Shown: piece after piece, positions 1-6,808 of the stretch
How the letters are laid out: every line of letters starts with the position of its first letter
Position numbering within the stretch: the stretch's first letter is position 1
NCBI GenBank assembly: GCA_017745015.1
Contig: JAGIAF010000065.1
Span: 221-13,218 of the forward strand
DNA: 12,998 nt
Direction: 5' to 3'
Source of the DNA: Bdellovibrio sp.
Lineage (GTDB): Bacteria; Bdellovibrionota; Bdellovibrionia; Bdellovibrionales; Bdellovibrionaceae
Translations under genes and position numbers: made by a program
The notes under the pieces: generated by a model
The model's input: the letters and a program-made list of their open reading frames with translations, nothing else
The model's database searches: none
Told to the model about the DNA's origin: nothing

Positions 1-6
1 GGACTT

Positions 7-1299
7 ATGAAATTCAACGATAACCACAAGAAATGGGCCATGACGGGAGTACTACTTGCCGTTCTAGGTTTCAATGTATCTATTAATACGTCAAAGCCAG
101 TATTTGAAATGAACTCTGACTTTGCATCACGCACTACAAGCCGCACCGAAGGTGCCTCTAAAGAAGAGTGTGAAAAGTGTTTGGAACTTAAACCCGACAG
201 TGGTTTCGAAAGAAATAAGTCCGACATCATCGACGTAAGCGAATTGATCTCTGACCTTGCAGAAAAGCATAAAACTGTAAAAGCAGATATTGATGACGAA
301 GATGAAGATCGTGATACTCGCTCTACACGCAGAACACGTTCTGCTAAAGAAGACGACGAAGACGACAGACCACGCAGAACTAAAAAAATTGCGCTTGAAC
401 AAAGCGAACTTGAAGATGCACTTATGGAAAAAATCGATCAGTGCGAAAGCGCTCGCCGCAGCCGTGATGGCCAGCTCGATTGTATGTCTTCAACTTTGGT
501 ATCATTTATGAAGAAATACCCAGGTTTCTCAGACAAACTCTTGGTAGATACTCTTCAAGACAGATTCATGCCGATCATGAGCGAAAAGCTTGAGAGCATT
601 CGTGAAGACGCACTTGCGACAGACCAGTTCAGTCCCTCATATTTAAGAAGAGAAACTGTTGATGCACTAAAACCATTGGCAGAGATCGTCGCGGCAGTAC
701 CATCAGACAAGCGGGCTTTGAAAGCAGATCTAGTTTCGGTTGAAAAAGAATTGTCGAGCGCGACTATCAAAAAAGTTGCAGAGTTGAATGACACATTGAG
801 ATCAAGCAGCCAAGACCCACTTTCAGCTCAAAGTACATCGATGGAATTAAGAAATCGCCTGATGGAACTTCAACAATGGGGTCAGTACTATCAAATCGCG
901 CAAATCGTACCAAACGGCCTTGCACGAGCTGATCAAAACGCTTCCTTCTTGCAACAAAATATCAACCAAATGACAAGCCAAGTTTTGGGTATGAACTACA
1001 CGATGAATCCGAACGGCATGATCACTTGGAGTGATGGTACAACAACTGGTATTAACGGTACAATGGGAACAATCACTGGTACAGGTATGCCAGTACAAGG
1101 TGTCGGTGGAATCCTTGCAGCTCCGGGTGCAGTAGGTACTGGTGTAGCAACAACTCCACTTGGTACGTCTGGTTTTATTCCAACGAGCAGTGGTTTTGGA
1201 CAAACGACTCTACCACTGGGAACTCAGCGAGTAACACCAGGATATGTACCGGCCACAGGTACAATCAGCTTGATCCCACAAACAGGCCGCGGATTCTAA
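7..1299 (+). CDS. Secreted or membrane-anchored protein of unknown family
   Basis: I do not recognise this 430-residue protein. Residues 1-26 have a charged start (KFNDNHKKW) followed by a hydrophobic stretch (about 11-25, TGVLLAVLGFNV), consistent with a signal peptide or N-terminal anchor, so export to the periplasm or envelope is inferred. Residues 92-127 are an extreme low-complexity block alternating Asp/Glu runs with Arg/Lys. Residues 130-330 are predicted mostly helical and carry two of the four cysteines (C146, C159); the other pair is a CxxC at 55-58. From about 342 the protein becomes Gly/Thr/Pro/Val-rich and ends RGF, looking like an extended or surface tail. The ATG is preceded by GGA at the window edge, so the ribosome site is only partly visible. 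An upstream operon partner cannot be excluded. The reading frame is certain; the function is unknown. Confidence 0.85.
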   Translation: MKFNDNHKKWAMTGVLLAVLGFNVSINTSKPVFEMNSDFASRTTSRTEGASKEECEKCLELKPDSGFERNKSDIIDVSELISDLAEKHKTVKADIDDEDEDRDTRSTRRTRSAKEDDEDDRPRRTKKIALEQSELEDALMEKIDQCESARRSRDGQLDCMSSTLVSFMKKYPGFSDKLLVDTLQDRFMPIMSEKLESIREDALATDQFSPSYLRRETVDALKPLAEIVAAVPSDKRALKADLVSVEKELSSATIKKVAELNDTLRSSSQDPLSAQSTSMELRNRLMELQQWGQYYQIAQIVPNGLARADQNASFLQQNINQMTSQVLGMNYTMNPNGMITWSDGTTTGINGTMGTITGTGMPVQGVGGILAAPGAVGTGVATTPLGTSGFIPTSSGFGQTTLPLGTQRVTPGYVPATGTISLIPQTGRGF

Positions 1300-1338
1300 G
1301 ACTCGCGCTGATTAAAAATAATAAGTCCAAAAAACTCC

Positions 1339-1370
1339 AACGGGACCATGACGGTCCCGTTTCCTGTTTT
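1339..1370. terminator. Bidirectional intrinsic terminator between convergent genes
   Basis: A perfect 9-bp stem (AACGGGACC at 1339-1347 and GGTCCCGTT at 1353-1361) closes a 5-base loop. On the + strand it is followed by TCCTGTTTT. On the - strand it is followed, after GGAG, by a T run (the A run at about 1329-1334). It lies 40 bases after the stop of the rightward secreted-protein gene and 66 bases past the stop of the leftward lipoprotein gene, so it can serve both. The remaining bases between the two genes show nothing else. Confidence 0.8.
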
Positions 1371-1426
1371 AACGAACGAAGATTTGAATTTGCGCCGGAA
1401 TATTCGACTGAAGATCATAAACGCAG

Positions 1427-2110
1427 CTACAACGCTTGATACGAAAATGAATGAACGCGCACCAAAGCATCTTCTGAATAAAGCCCCAAAGCTCCGGAGT
1501 GATCGTAAAGAGCTTCCGGCATTTCTTGACCTTCGTAGTCCATGACGAGCTCCCCGTCACGGAAAACTCGGAAGGATTGATGATCTTTCACAATATAAAA
1601 CACACTCCGTACATTCATTTGCAAATCTTTGGAGTCGGTCGTTTTCAAGAAATGTTGGCTCACTTCTTCAAAAATTCTTCCCAGTTCAACTCCTGAATTG
1701 GGTTTCGCAATAAAGTAGTTCGCCGTTTTATCTTGGCCATGGGGCTTTTGATAATTCCCAATGAACCAAAGAACTTCCCAATCATTGGGTGTTGAAGAGC
1801 GCAACTGTCGAACCGTTGTGGCCTCGAAACGAACCGCATAGTTCTTCACTGGCTTTACCATCGTGTCTTTTAACAGAAGAAGAGCTGCGAAAGTTTGTGC
1901 CGAGGTTCTTGCGCGTTGTGGTTCAAAAACTAAATCGCCGCTGCCGTCAGGATTGAAAGCGACTTCGCCGCCTCCGTCGTACTCAACTTTCCAATGAGCT
2001 GGCGTGAGGGGAACACTGGAGAGCTTATAATTCGGAAGACCAGGAGTCTTAGGCCGCTTATGTATACAACCACTCAACATCAAGATCGGAATCAGCCAAA
2101 GAGTTTTCAT
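1427..2110 (-). CDS. Outer-membrane lipoprotein, possible jelly-roll (DUF1080-like) domain
   Basis: This is a 227-residue lipoprotein. The N-terminus has a lysine, a hydrophobic segment and a clear lipobox (L12-S13-G14-C15), so lipidation on C15 by the Lgt/LspA pathway is expected. Residue 16 is Ile rather than Asp, which favours the outer membrane. The mature part is rich in beta-strand patterns: GGGEVAFNPDGSGDLVFEP, NDWEVLWFIGNYQK, and FRVFRDGELVMDYEG near the end. These resemble concanavalin-like jelly-roll domains of the DUF1080 (3-keto-disaccharide hydrolase) type, but that is fold-level recognition only. The frame stays open 49 codons further upstream through the GC-rich hairpins. I chose the internal ATG at 2110 because it creates the lipobox and has a promoter directly before it. 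The neighbouring leftward gene ends in its own terminator, so this is probably a single-gene unit. Confidence 0.8.
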   Translation of the reverse strand: MKTLWLIPILMLSGCIHKRPKTPGLPNYKLSSVPLTPAHWKVEYDGGGEVAFNPDGSGDLVFEPQRARTSAQTFAALLLLKDTMVKPVKNYAVRFEATTVRQLRSSTPNDWEVLWFIGNYQKPHGQDKTANYFIAKPNSGVELGRIFEEVSQHFLKTTDSKDLQMNVRSVFYIVKDHQSFRVFRDGELVMDYEGQEMPEALYDHSGALGLYSEDALVRVHSFSYQAL

Positions 2111-2116
2111 GAGGTC

Positions 2117-2146
2117 ATCATAGGATGAATCGCTGATTTTGGGCAA
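2117..2146 (-). promoter_or_regulatory. Candidate sigma-70 promoter of the lipoprotein gene
   Basis: Reading leftward, TTGCCC (2146-2141, 4 of 6 to TTGACA) is followed after 18 bases by TATGAT (2122-2117, 5 of 6 to TATAAT). Only six bases separate the -10 box from the ATG at 2110, so transcription would start at or next to the start codon. No Shine-Dalgarno sequence is present. Inferred by eye from consensus match. Confidence 0.45.
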
Positions 2147-2170
2147 AAAAAATCCAGGAAGGATTTTTTT

Positions 2171-2211
2171 CGCGCAAGCCCCGTAGGGGTCGAGGGCAGG
2201 AGCCCGAGACA
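2171..2211. other. GC-rich intergenic segment with small hairpins, possible dispersed repeat
   Basis: This stretch is much richer in G+C than its AT-rich surroundings. It contains two short inverted repeats: CCCC-GTA-GGGG near 2180-2190, and GGGC-AGGA-GCCC near 2194-2206. It is flanked on both sides by almost identical tracts, eight A residues then TCC, at 2145-2155 and 2212-2222. Together with the strong hairpin at 2220-2241 it looks like a compact structured intergenic unit of the REP/palindromic type. No second copy occurs in this window, so the repeat nature is a guess. Confidence 0.3.
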
Positions 2212-2241
2212 AAAAAAATCCCCGGGGGTTTCCCCCCGGGG
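2205..2241 (-). terminator. Intrinsic terminator of the outer-membrane protein gene
   Basis: Read leftward, a perfect 9-bp all-GC stem (2241-2233 pairs with 2228-2220, CCCCGGGGG type) with a 4-base loop is followed directly by A then T8. It lies about 70 bases beyond the stop of the leftward beta-barrel gene. This is a textbook strong rho-independent terminator. In the opposite direction no T run follows, so it works leftward. Confidence 0.85.
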
Positions 2242-2312
2242 CCCTGCTCACCACCAAACAAGTCGTATCATGTAGTCATCAAGCTGTCGTACAAGTTGCA
2301 ATCAAGTTGTTA

Positions 2313-3749
2313 TCAAAAGCTGATGGCGGCTTTAGATGCAAATCCAAATGTAAAATCATTTCCTAGGTTCGCGTTTCCGTTTTTCCACGCTTCACCAGGG
2401 AATAGAAGACCGATCTGATTCACCCATTGAACTCTTTCAAGCGGTTTGTAAATCACTTCGATATCCCATTCTAGGCCCAAATCTTTTTTAGCATCAACAG
2501 AATTATGCAAGGTATTCATCAATTGTGCGTAAACTAGTGTATTGCGAACATCGAACTTATCGTTCCAAGCATAAGTCACTTGAGGCGCTAGATAGAAAGC
2601 ATTGCCGACACTTTCGTCGTCCACTGAGTTTCCAACATTCAAAGTATCTTTCGTTGGATCTGCTGGATCAAAATGCTGAGGCTTCACTGCATTCGTATTG
2701 AAGAAGTCTTCGCTACCCAAGCGGTGATTAAACATCAACATACCTACGTTGTAGTTTTTGTTAAATGCAAAACCGCTGAAGCTTGAAGAAGTTCCGTTGT
2801 AACCAGTCGCCATACCTGTTTTAACGACCCAGTCCCACTTAGATTCATTGCGTGGGAAGTAAAGTTCAGCTGCGATACCATAGCCGTCCAACTTCACATC
2901 ATCACCAGCAGTGGTCACGATACCTGTGTTACCCGACTGGAAACCCGCTTCGATTTTGAAACCGAAGGAATCCCAACCACGTCCTAGCACAAAGCTCGTT
3001 GACTGGATGCTCAAGTCACTTGTTGCTGTTCCACCAGTACCACCTGTCGTGCCTGTGTAGGCGTCGATTTGTGATGCTGAGTAGTTCAACGAACCTGAAG
3101 AACCTTTTCTCGCTTGCATGTAAACACCGATCAAAGATTTCTGCTCGGTGTTTTCGTATTGAAGTTGTGCACCCATTACAGTCATGTTTTGACCTTGACC
3201 ATAATCAGCGGCGTACTCGCGACCGATCAACGGCATCACGAACCAGTCACCCACAACAACTTTGTAAGCAATCATATCACGTGTTGTATACCAGTGATCA
3301 AACTCACCTTTACCCGCGCTGTACATCATGCCCAAACCGAAATCGAATGGCGCACGACCTACGATCAAAGAACCGAATTCTTGATTCACGTTCAAGTACA
3401 ACTGACTGGCTTTAATGTCTGCAACACCCTGGTTGCCTGCAGTTGCCGCATTGTCATTCGCATTCAAACCCCAGATCGTACCGACTTGAGAGTTTGGATA
3501 GATATTGCTGTTCAAGATATCAAAGCGAGAAACGATGTTGATACCGTCAGCCGCGATGATTTTTGGGCTCAAGTACAGATAGTTCAAGCCGTAAGCTTTT
3601 CTCTCTGTCGGGCTTGTCAAAGAGGGACGATCTACTTCCGTCCATTCAGCGCGGTAACCACCCGTCCAATCCAAAGAAATTGCATGTGCCGTCGTCGACA
3701 TCATTGCAACCGAAAGACCCAAAACCTTAAGAAGATTTGCTTTCAACAT
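2313..3749 (-). CDS. Outer-membrane beta-barrel (porin-like) protein
   Basis: This 478-residue protein begins with a clear Sec signal peptide (lysines, hydrophobic core LLKVLGLSVAMM, then cleavage after A-H-A23). The mature part has alternating hydrophobic/aromatic strands separated by Gly/Asn/Ser/Thr-rich loops and ends in ...AAISF. The terminal Phe is the usual C-terminal signal for BAM-dependent outer-membrane barrels. The segment VGRAPFDFGLGM (about 130-141) is a conserved-looking strand-turn. The overall look is of a 14-18-strand porin or substrate-specific channel, but I cannot assign a named family or substrate. The ATG is preceded by AGGAAATAGGA, a usable ribosome site. Only 11 bases separate it from the stop of the upstream GroES-like gene, so the two are probably co-transcribed. 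A strong terminator follows. Confidence 0.85.
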   Translation of the reverse strand: MLKANLLKVLGLSVAMMSTTAHAISLDWTGGYRAEWTEVDRPSLTSPTERKAYGLNYLYLSPKIIAADGINIVSRFDILNSNIYPNSQVGTIWGLNANDNAATAGNQGVADIKASQLYLNVNQEFGSLIVGRAPFDFGLGMMYSAGKGEFDHWYTTRDMIAYKVVVGDWFVMPLIGREYAADYGQGQNMTVMGAQLQYENTEQKSLIGVYMQARKGSSGSLNYSASQIDAYTGTTGGTGGTATSDLSIQSTSFVLGRGWDSFGFKIEAGFQSGNTGIVTTAGDDVKLDGYGIAAELYFPRNESKWDWVVKTGMATGYNGTSSSFSGFAFNKNYNVGMLMFNHRLGSEDFFNTNAVKPQHFDPADPTKDTLNVGNSVDDESVGNAFYLAPQVTYAWNDKFDVRNTLVYAQLMNTLHNSVDAKKDLGLEWDIEVIYKPLERVQWVNQIGLLFPGEAWKNGNANLGNDFTFGFASKAAISF

Positions 3750-3760
3750 TCCTATTTCCT

Positions 3761-4390
3761 TTATTTCGAAACCACGCCCATCACTTCAGATTCACGAAGG
3801 ATGATGAGGTCTTCATTTTGAATTTTGATTTTAGCGCCAGAGTATTCAGAGAAAACGACATTATCGCCCACTTGAACATCCATCGGGCGCAAGTGGCCTT
3901 TTTTGCTCATATGACCGCGGCCTACAGCCACCACGGTTCCATGAAGATTGCCAGAAACATCCGCGACTGTGTCCGGAATGTACAAACCACCCGCAGTCAT
4001 TTTGTCTGCACCAGAAGTTTGCACGATCACACGATCATCCAACGGCGTTACAAAGTTGCTCAAATCAACGATCTTTTTTGGAGCAGCTTGCTTCACCAAG
4101 TGTTGTTTCACAGGCGCAGAAACTTTCGCAGCCTTTGGAGGCGCTGTTTTCTTGGCAGGAGCTTTCGCTGCGGCCTTCTTAACAACTTTCTTCGGAGCTA
4201 CCTTTTTAGGAGCTGCCTTCTTCGGAGCCGTTTTTTTAACAGCTTTCTTCACAGTTTTTTTAACTGGAGCTGCTTTCTTTTTTGCCGGAGCTTTAGATAC
4301 GGATTTTTTAGCTGGAGCTGATTTTTTGACGACCTTTTTTACAGCGGTCTTTTTTGCATTGGCTTTCTTCGCAGAAGATTTTTTAGCCAC
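3761..4390 (-). CDS. GroES-like co-chaperonin with histone-H1-like lysine-rich N-terminal tail
   Basis: This 209-residue protein has two parts. Residues 1-106 contain 39 lysines, mixed with Ala, Pro and Val in AAPKK/VKK-like repeats, and no Asp or Glu, like histone H1 tails and the bacterial H1-like proteins. Residues 113-207 match the Cpn10/GroES fold: PLDDRVIV, a mobile-loop region with GGLYIP (134-139, the position that docks GroEL), GTVVAVGRG, VQVGDNVVF and DLIILRESEVMGVV. Standard GroES is about 95 residues, so the tail doubles its length. No groEL follows; an outer-membrane protein gene does. Translation starts at GTG, with AAAGGGA six bases before it. The protein may assist GroEL, or the tail may direct it to DNA, RNA or acidic partners; that role is inference. 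It is probably a paralog rather than the main groES. Confidence 0.85.
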   Translation of the reverse strand: MAKKSSAKKANAKKTAVKKVVKKSAPAKKSVSKAPAKKKAAPVKKTVKKAVKKTAPKKAAPKKVAPKKVVKKAAAKAPAKKTAPPKAAKVSAPVKQHLVKQAAPKKIVDLSNFVTPLDDRVIVQTSGADKMTAGGLYIPDTVADVSGNLHGTVVAVGRGHMSKKGHLRPMDVQVGDNVVFSEYSGAKIKIQNEDLIILRESEVMGVVSK

Positions 4391-4408
4391 GACTTATCCC
4401 TTTCACAC

Positions 4409-4436
4409 AAAAAACCATCGTCTTGTTTCGACGATG
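4409..4436 (-). promoter_or_regulatory. Terminator-like hairpin in the leader of the GroES-like gene
   Basis: Read leftward, CATCGTC (4436-4430) pairs perfectly with GACGATG (4422-4416) around a 7-base loop, then one G and six T residues. It ends just upstream of the AAAGGGA ribosome site of the GroES-like gene. No leftward gene lies upstream that would need a terminator, because the next gene is divergent. It is therefore a candidate attenuator in the leader. Alternatively the 7-7-7 inverted repeat could be an operator for the divergent promoters. It does not match the CIRCE element. Confidence 0.45.
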
Positions 4437-4476
4437 TGAATTTGCTTCGAACAGAGTTTCGTATTACTCTATTTGC

Positions 4477-6789
4477 ATGTTGCGACCACGATTAAAGACC
4501 ATTTTAATTTGTTTTACAATCCTTGTGACGCTTGTAATCATTGCGGGACTTGGGATTGGCGTTTATTCCTATTTTTCTCTCGAGAAAGAGATGACTCAGA
4601 AATTGGAATCTAAGAAGTTCTTGGTGCCGACTGAGTACTACGCAGGGCCCCCGGTCTTCACTCTGCGAAATTCCGCAAAATCAGCCGATATTGAAAGCCT
4701 TTTTGCCAAGCAGAACTACCGTCGTCGCGACTATGATCAACGCTTGCTTCAAGGCGATTACTTCATCGCTTCTCGCGAAGAATGCAGTGCCCGCTTACAG
4801 ATTCCTCTAGACGAGAATCAAGTCGACTGCTTTGGCTGGGTGAACAAAGACGTCGCCACTGAGAAGATTGACAGCTCCATACAGGTCTTGGTCTTTCAAA
4901 ACGATAATGTGATCTCCAAAGTTTTAACGGGCGCACCTTTCCAAGAGGTGAACTCGGCTTACGGGGAAGCTCCACTTCTTGCACAATACATCGGCAACGA
5001 GCCCTTGATGCAAAGAACCGTCAGCTTGGGCGAGGTTCCTCCGATGTGCTCCAATGCGATCATGTCCATCGAAGATGCCCAATTTCTTGAGCACGGTGGC
5101 GTTAGCATCAAAGGTATTTTCCGCGCCCTGGTTAAAAACGTCACTTCTGGCAGAAAAGCACAAGGTGGCAGTACTATTACGCAACAGCTGGTAAAAAACT
5201 ATTTCCTTACCAGCGAACGCACTTTGAAACGTAAATTCCAAGAGTTCATCATGTCGATTCTTTTAGAATCTCGCTTTAATAAAGATGAGATTCTTGAGAC
5301 CTATTTGAATGTCATCTATATGGGCCAAAACGGTCCGTTTCAAGTTCGTGGCTATGGGGCAGCAGCTCACTATTACTTTAATAAAGAAATTTCTGATTTA
5401 GATTTAAGCGAGTGCTCTTTGTTAGCAGCCATCGTCAACAGCCCAGGACTTTACAATCCATTTAAAAAACCAGTGAACGCGGAACGCCGTCGCCACTTGG
5501 TTTTGGAGAAGATGCAGGGCCTGAATTTTATCACCAAAGAGCAAATGGACTCCGCAGATCGCCAACCACTTCCCAGTGCGCCCGTGATGCTCGCTACAGA
5601 AACGGCGCCTTACTATCTTGATGCTGTTCGCAAGCAACTTGAGGCGCTGAAGATTTCTCCAGACGGATTAAAAATCTACACAGCCTTGGATCTAGAAGCG
5701 CAACAAGCCGCTCAGGAAGCATTGCGCGGCCACCTTGATCAACTGGAAAAAAACAACAAGTATATCAAAGGCCTGAAAGATAAAGGCAACAGCCTTGAAG
5801 GCATCGTTCTTTCTGCTGATAACAAAACAGGCTTGGTAAATGTCGTCGTTGGTGGACGCAATTACCGTATGACTCAGTTCAATCGCGCCATTGACGGCCA
5901 TCGCCAAGTGGGTTCAACGATGAAACCATTTGTTTATCTCACAGCCTTGATGAACGACACGCCCGAGGGAAAACCCTATACACCGATCACGCTTTTGAAC
6001 GATGAAAAACAGGCGATCAAATACGAAGGTCAAACTTGGGCTCCAGAAAATTATGGCAAGAAATACTTTGGCCAGGTTCCAATGTTCTATGCTTTAAAAA
6101 ACTCGCTGAATGCGGCCACAGCAAATGTCGGCATGCAAGTTGGCCTGGGAAATATCGTCGATGTTGCTCACAAATTTGGTATCGAATCAGAGCTCAAAGC
6201 TTTTCCATCTTTGACGTTGGGAGCTTTTGAAATGTATCCCCGCGAGGTTTTGCAAAGCTACATGACCATTGCCAACATGGGTCTGCGCAAAAATATCTCC
6301 TATATTCGCAAAGCCATGAACTCAGAGGGCGCTGACGTCTTCGTTCACAATCCTCAAGAAAAACAAGTAGAAGACCCAGCAACAGTCGCAAGCTTGATCA
6401 GCATGATGAAGCAAGTGATACTCTCGGGCTCAGGTCGCGCCATTCCTTTGAGTGGCTTCACCAATCCTGCTGCAGGTAAAACTGGAACAACCAATGACAA
6501 CCGCGATGCCTGGTTCAGTGGTTTCACTCCTTACCTGACTACAATTGTTTGGGTTGGCTATGACAACAATGCTCAACACAAACTTACAGGTGCAAGTGGT
6601 GGTGTTCCCGTTTGGACATCCTTCATGAAAAAGATCGGTGCACGCTATCCTGCAGATGACTTCTCTTGGCCTGAAGGCACAGAAAAAGTCACTCTAGATG
6701 CGGACACGCTCAAAGCACTCAACGCCTTGCAGTCACCTACGGATCCCACTTCAGTAGAATTGGTTTTCAGAAAAGGAACGGAACCCTAA
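4477..6789 (+). CDS. Class A penicillin-binding protein (bifunctional glycosyltransferase/transpeptidase)
   Basis: This enzyme polymerises lipid II into glycan strands and cross-links the peptides in the periplasm, anchored in the inner membrane. With the ATG at 4477 it has 770 residues. A transmembrane helix lies at about 8-33. The next ~100 residues (YYAGPPVF..., NYRRRDYD...) resemble the PBP1B regulatory (UB2H) region. The GT51 domain shows EDAQFLEH (catalytic E199), GGSTITQQLVKN, RKFQEF (second catalytic Glu, E256), KDEILETYLNVIYMG and RGYGAAA. The transpeptidase has all three motifs: S480-T-M-K483, S543-L-N and K668-T-G. Length and layout fit PBP1B (MrcB) best, but orthology is not proven. 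The frame also opens at a TTG at 4423, inside the inverted repeat. I preferred the ATG because the first 18 codons look non-protein-like and the ATG directly precedes the basic/hydrophobic anchor. No Shine-Dalgarno is visible at either start. Confidence 0.95.
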   Translation: MLRPRLKTILICFTILVTLVIIAGLGIGVYSYFSLEKEMTQKLESKKFLVPTEYYAGPPVFTLRNSAKSADIESLFAKQNYRRRDYDQRLLQGDYFIASREECSARLQIPLDENQVDCFGWVNKDVATEKIDSSIQVLVFQNDNVISKVLTGAPFQEVNSAYGEAPLLAQYIGNEPLMQRTVSLGEVPPMCSNAIMSIEDAQFLEHGGVSIKGIFRALVKNVTSGRKAQGGSTITQQLVKNYFLTSERTLKRKFQEFIMSILLESRFNKDEILETYLNVIYMGQNGPFQVRGYGAAAHYYFNKEISDLDLSECSLLAAIVNSPGLYNPFKKPVNAERRRHLVLEKMQGLNFITKEQMDSADRQPLPSAPVMLATETAPYYLDAVRKQLEALKISPDGLKIYTALDLEAQQAAQEALRGHLDQLEKNNKYIKGLKDKGNSLEGIVLSADNKTGLVNVVVGGRNYRMTQFNRAIDGHRQVGSTMKPFVYLTALMNDTPEGKPYTPITLLNDEKQAIKYEGQTWAPENYGKKYFGQVPMFYALKNSLNAATANVGMQVGLGNIVDVAHKFGIESELKAFPSLTLGAFEMYPREVLQSYMTIANMGLRKNISYIRKAMNSEGADVFVHNPQEKQVEDPATVASLISMMKQVILSGSGRAIPLSGFTNPAAGKTGTTNDNRDAWFSGFTPYLTTIVWVGYDNNAQHKLTGASGGVPVWTSFMKKIGARYPADDFSWPEGTEKVTLDADTLKALNALQSPTDPTSVELVFRKGTEP

Positions 6790-6804
6790 AGGTTCCGTTT
6801 TTTT
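6777..6804 (+). terminator. Intrinsic terminator overlapping the penicillin-binding protein stop codon
   Basis: A 9-bp stem (AACGGAACC at 6777-6785 with GGTTCCGTT at 6791-6799) has the TAA stop in its 5-base loop and runs into seven T residues (6798-6804). The last codons of the gene form the 5' arm. Leftward it could weakly help stop the convergent hydrolase gene, whose stop lies at 6809, although the T run on that side is broken. Confidence 0.85.
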
Positions 6805-6808
6805 GTTT

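Noticed and set aside
2142..2244. Insertion sequence or transposon end
   Set aside because: There is no transposase, no long terminal inverted repeat and no target duplication; the hairpins are explained in part by the terminator.
2111..2257. 49-codon upstream extension of the lipoprotein frame
   Set aside because: It runs through the terminator and GC-rich hairpins, and would bury the signal peptide and lipobox inside the protein.
3114..3821. Open frame of 235 codons on the + strand opposite the barrel gene
   Set aside because: It is cysteine/histidine/arginine-rich with no domain or ribosome site, and fully opposite a convincing outer-membrane protein gene.
4416..4436. CIRCE heat-shock operator in front of the GroES-like gene
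   Set aside because: The inverted repeat is CATCGTC-N7-GACGATG, not TTAGCACTC-N9-GAGTGCTAA.
3948..4439. Open frame of 163 codons on the + strand, rich in Phe/Ala
   Set aside because: It is the antisense of the lysine/alanine repeats of the GroES-like gene; the hydrophobic composition is a by-product of complementing AAG/GCT codons.
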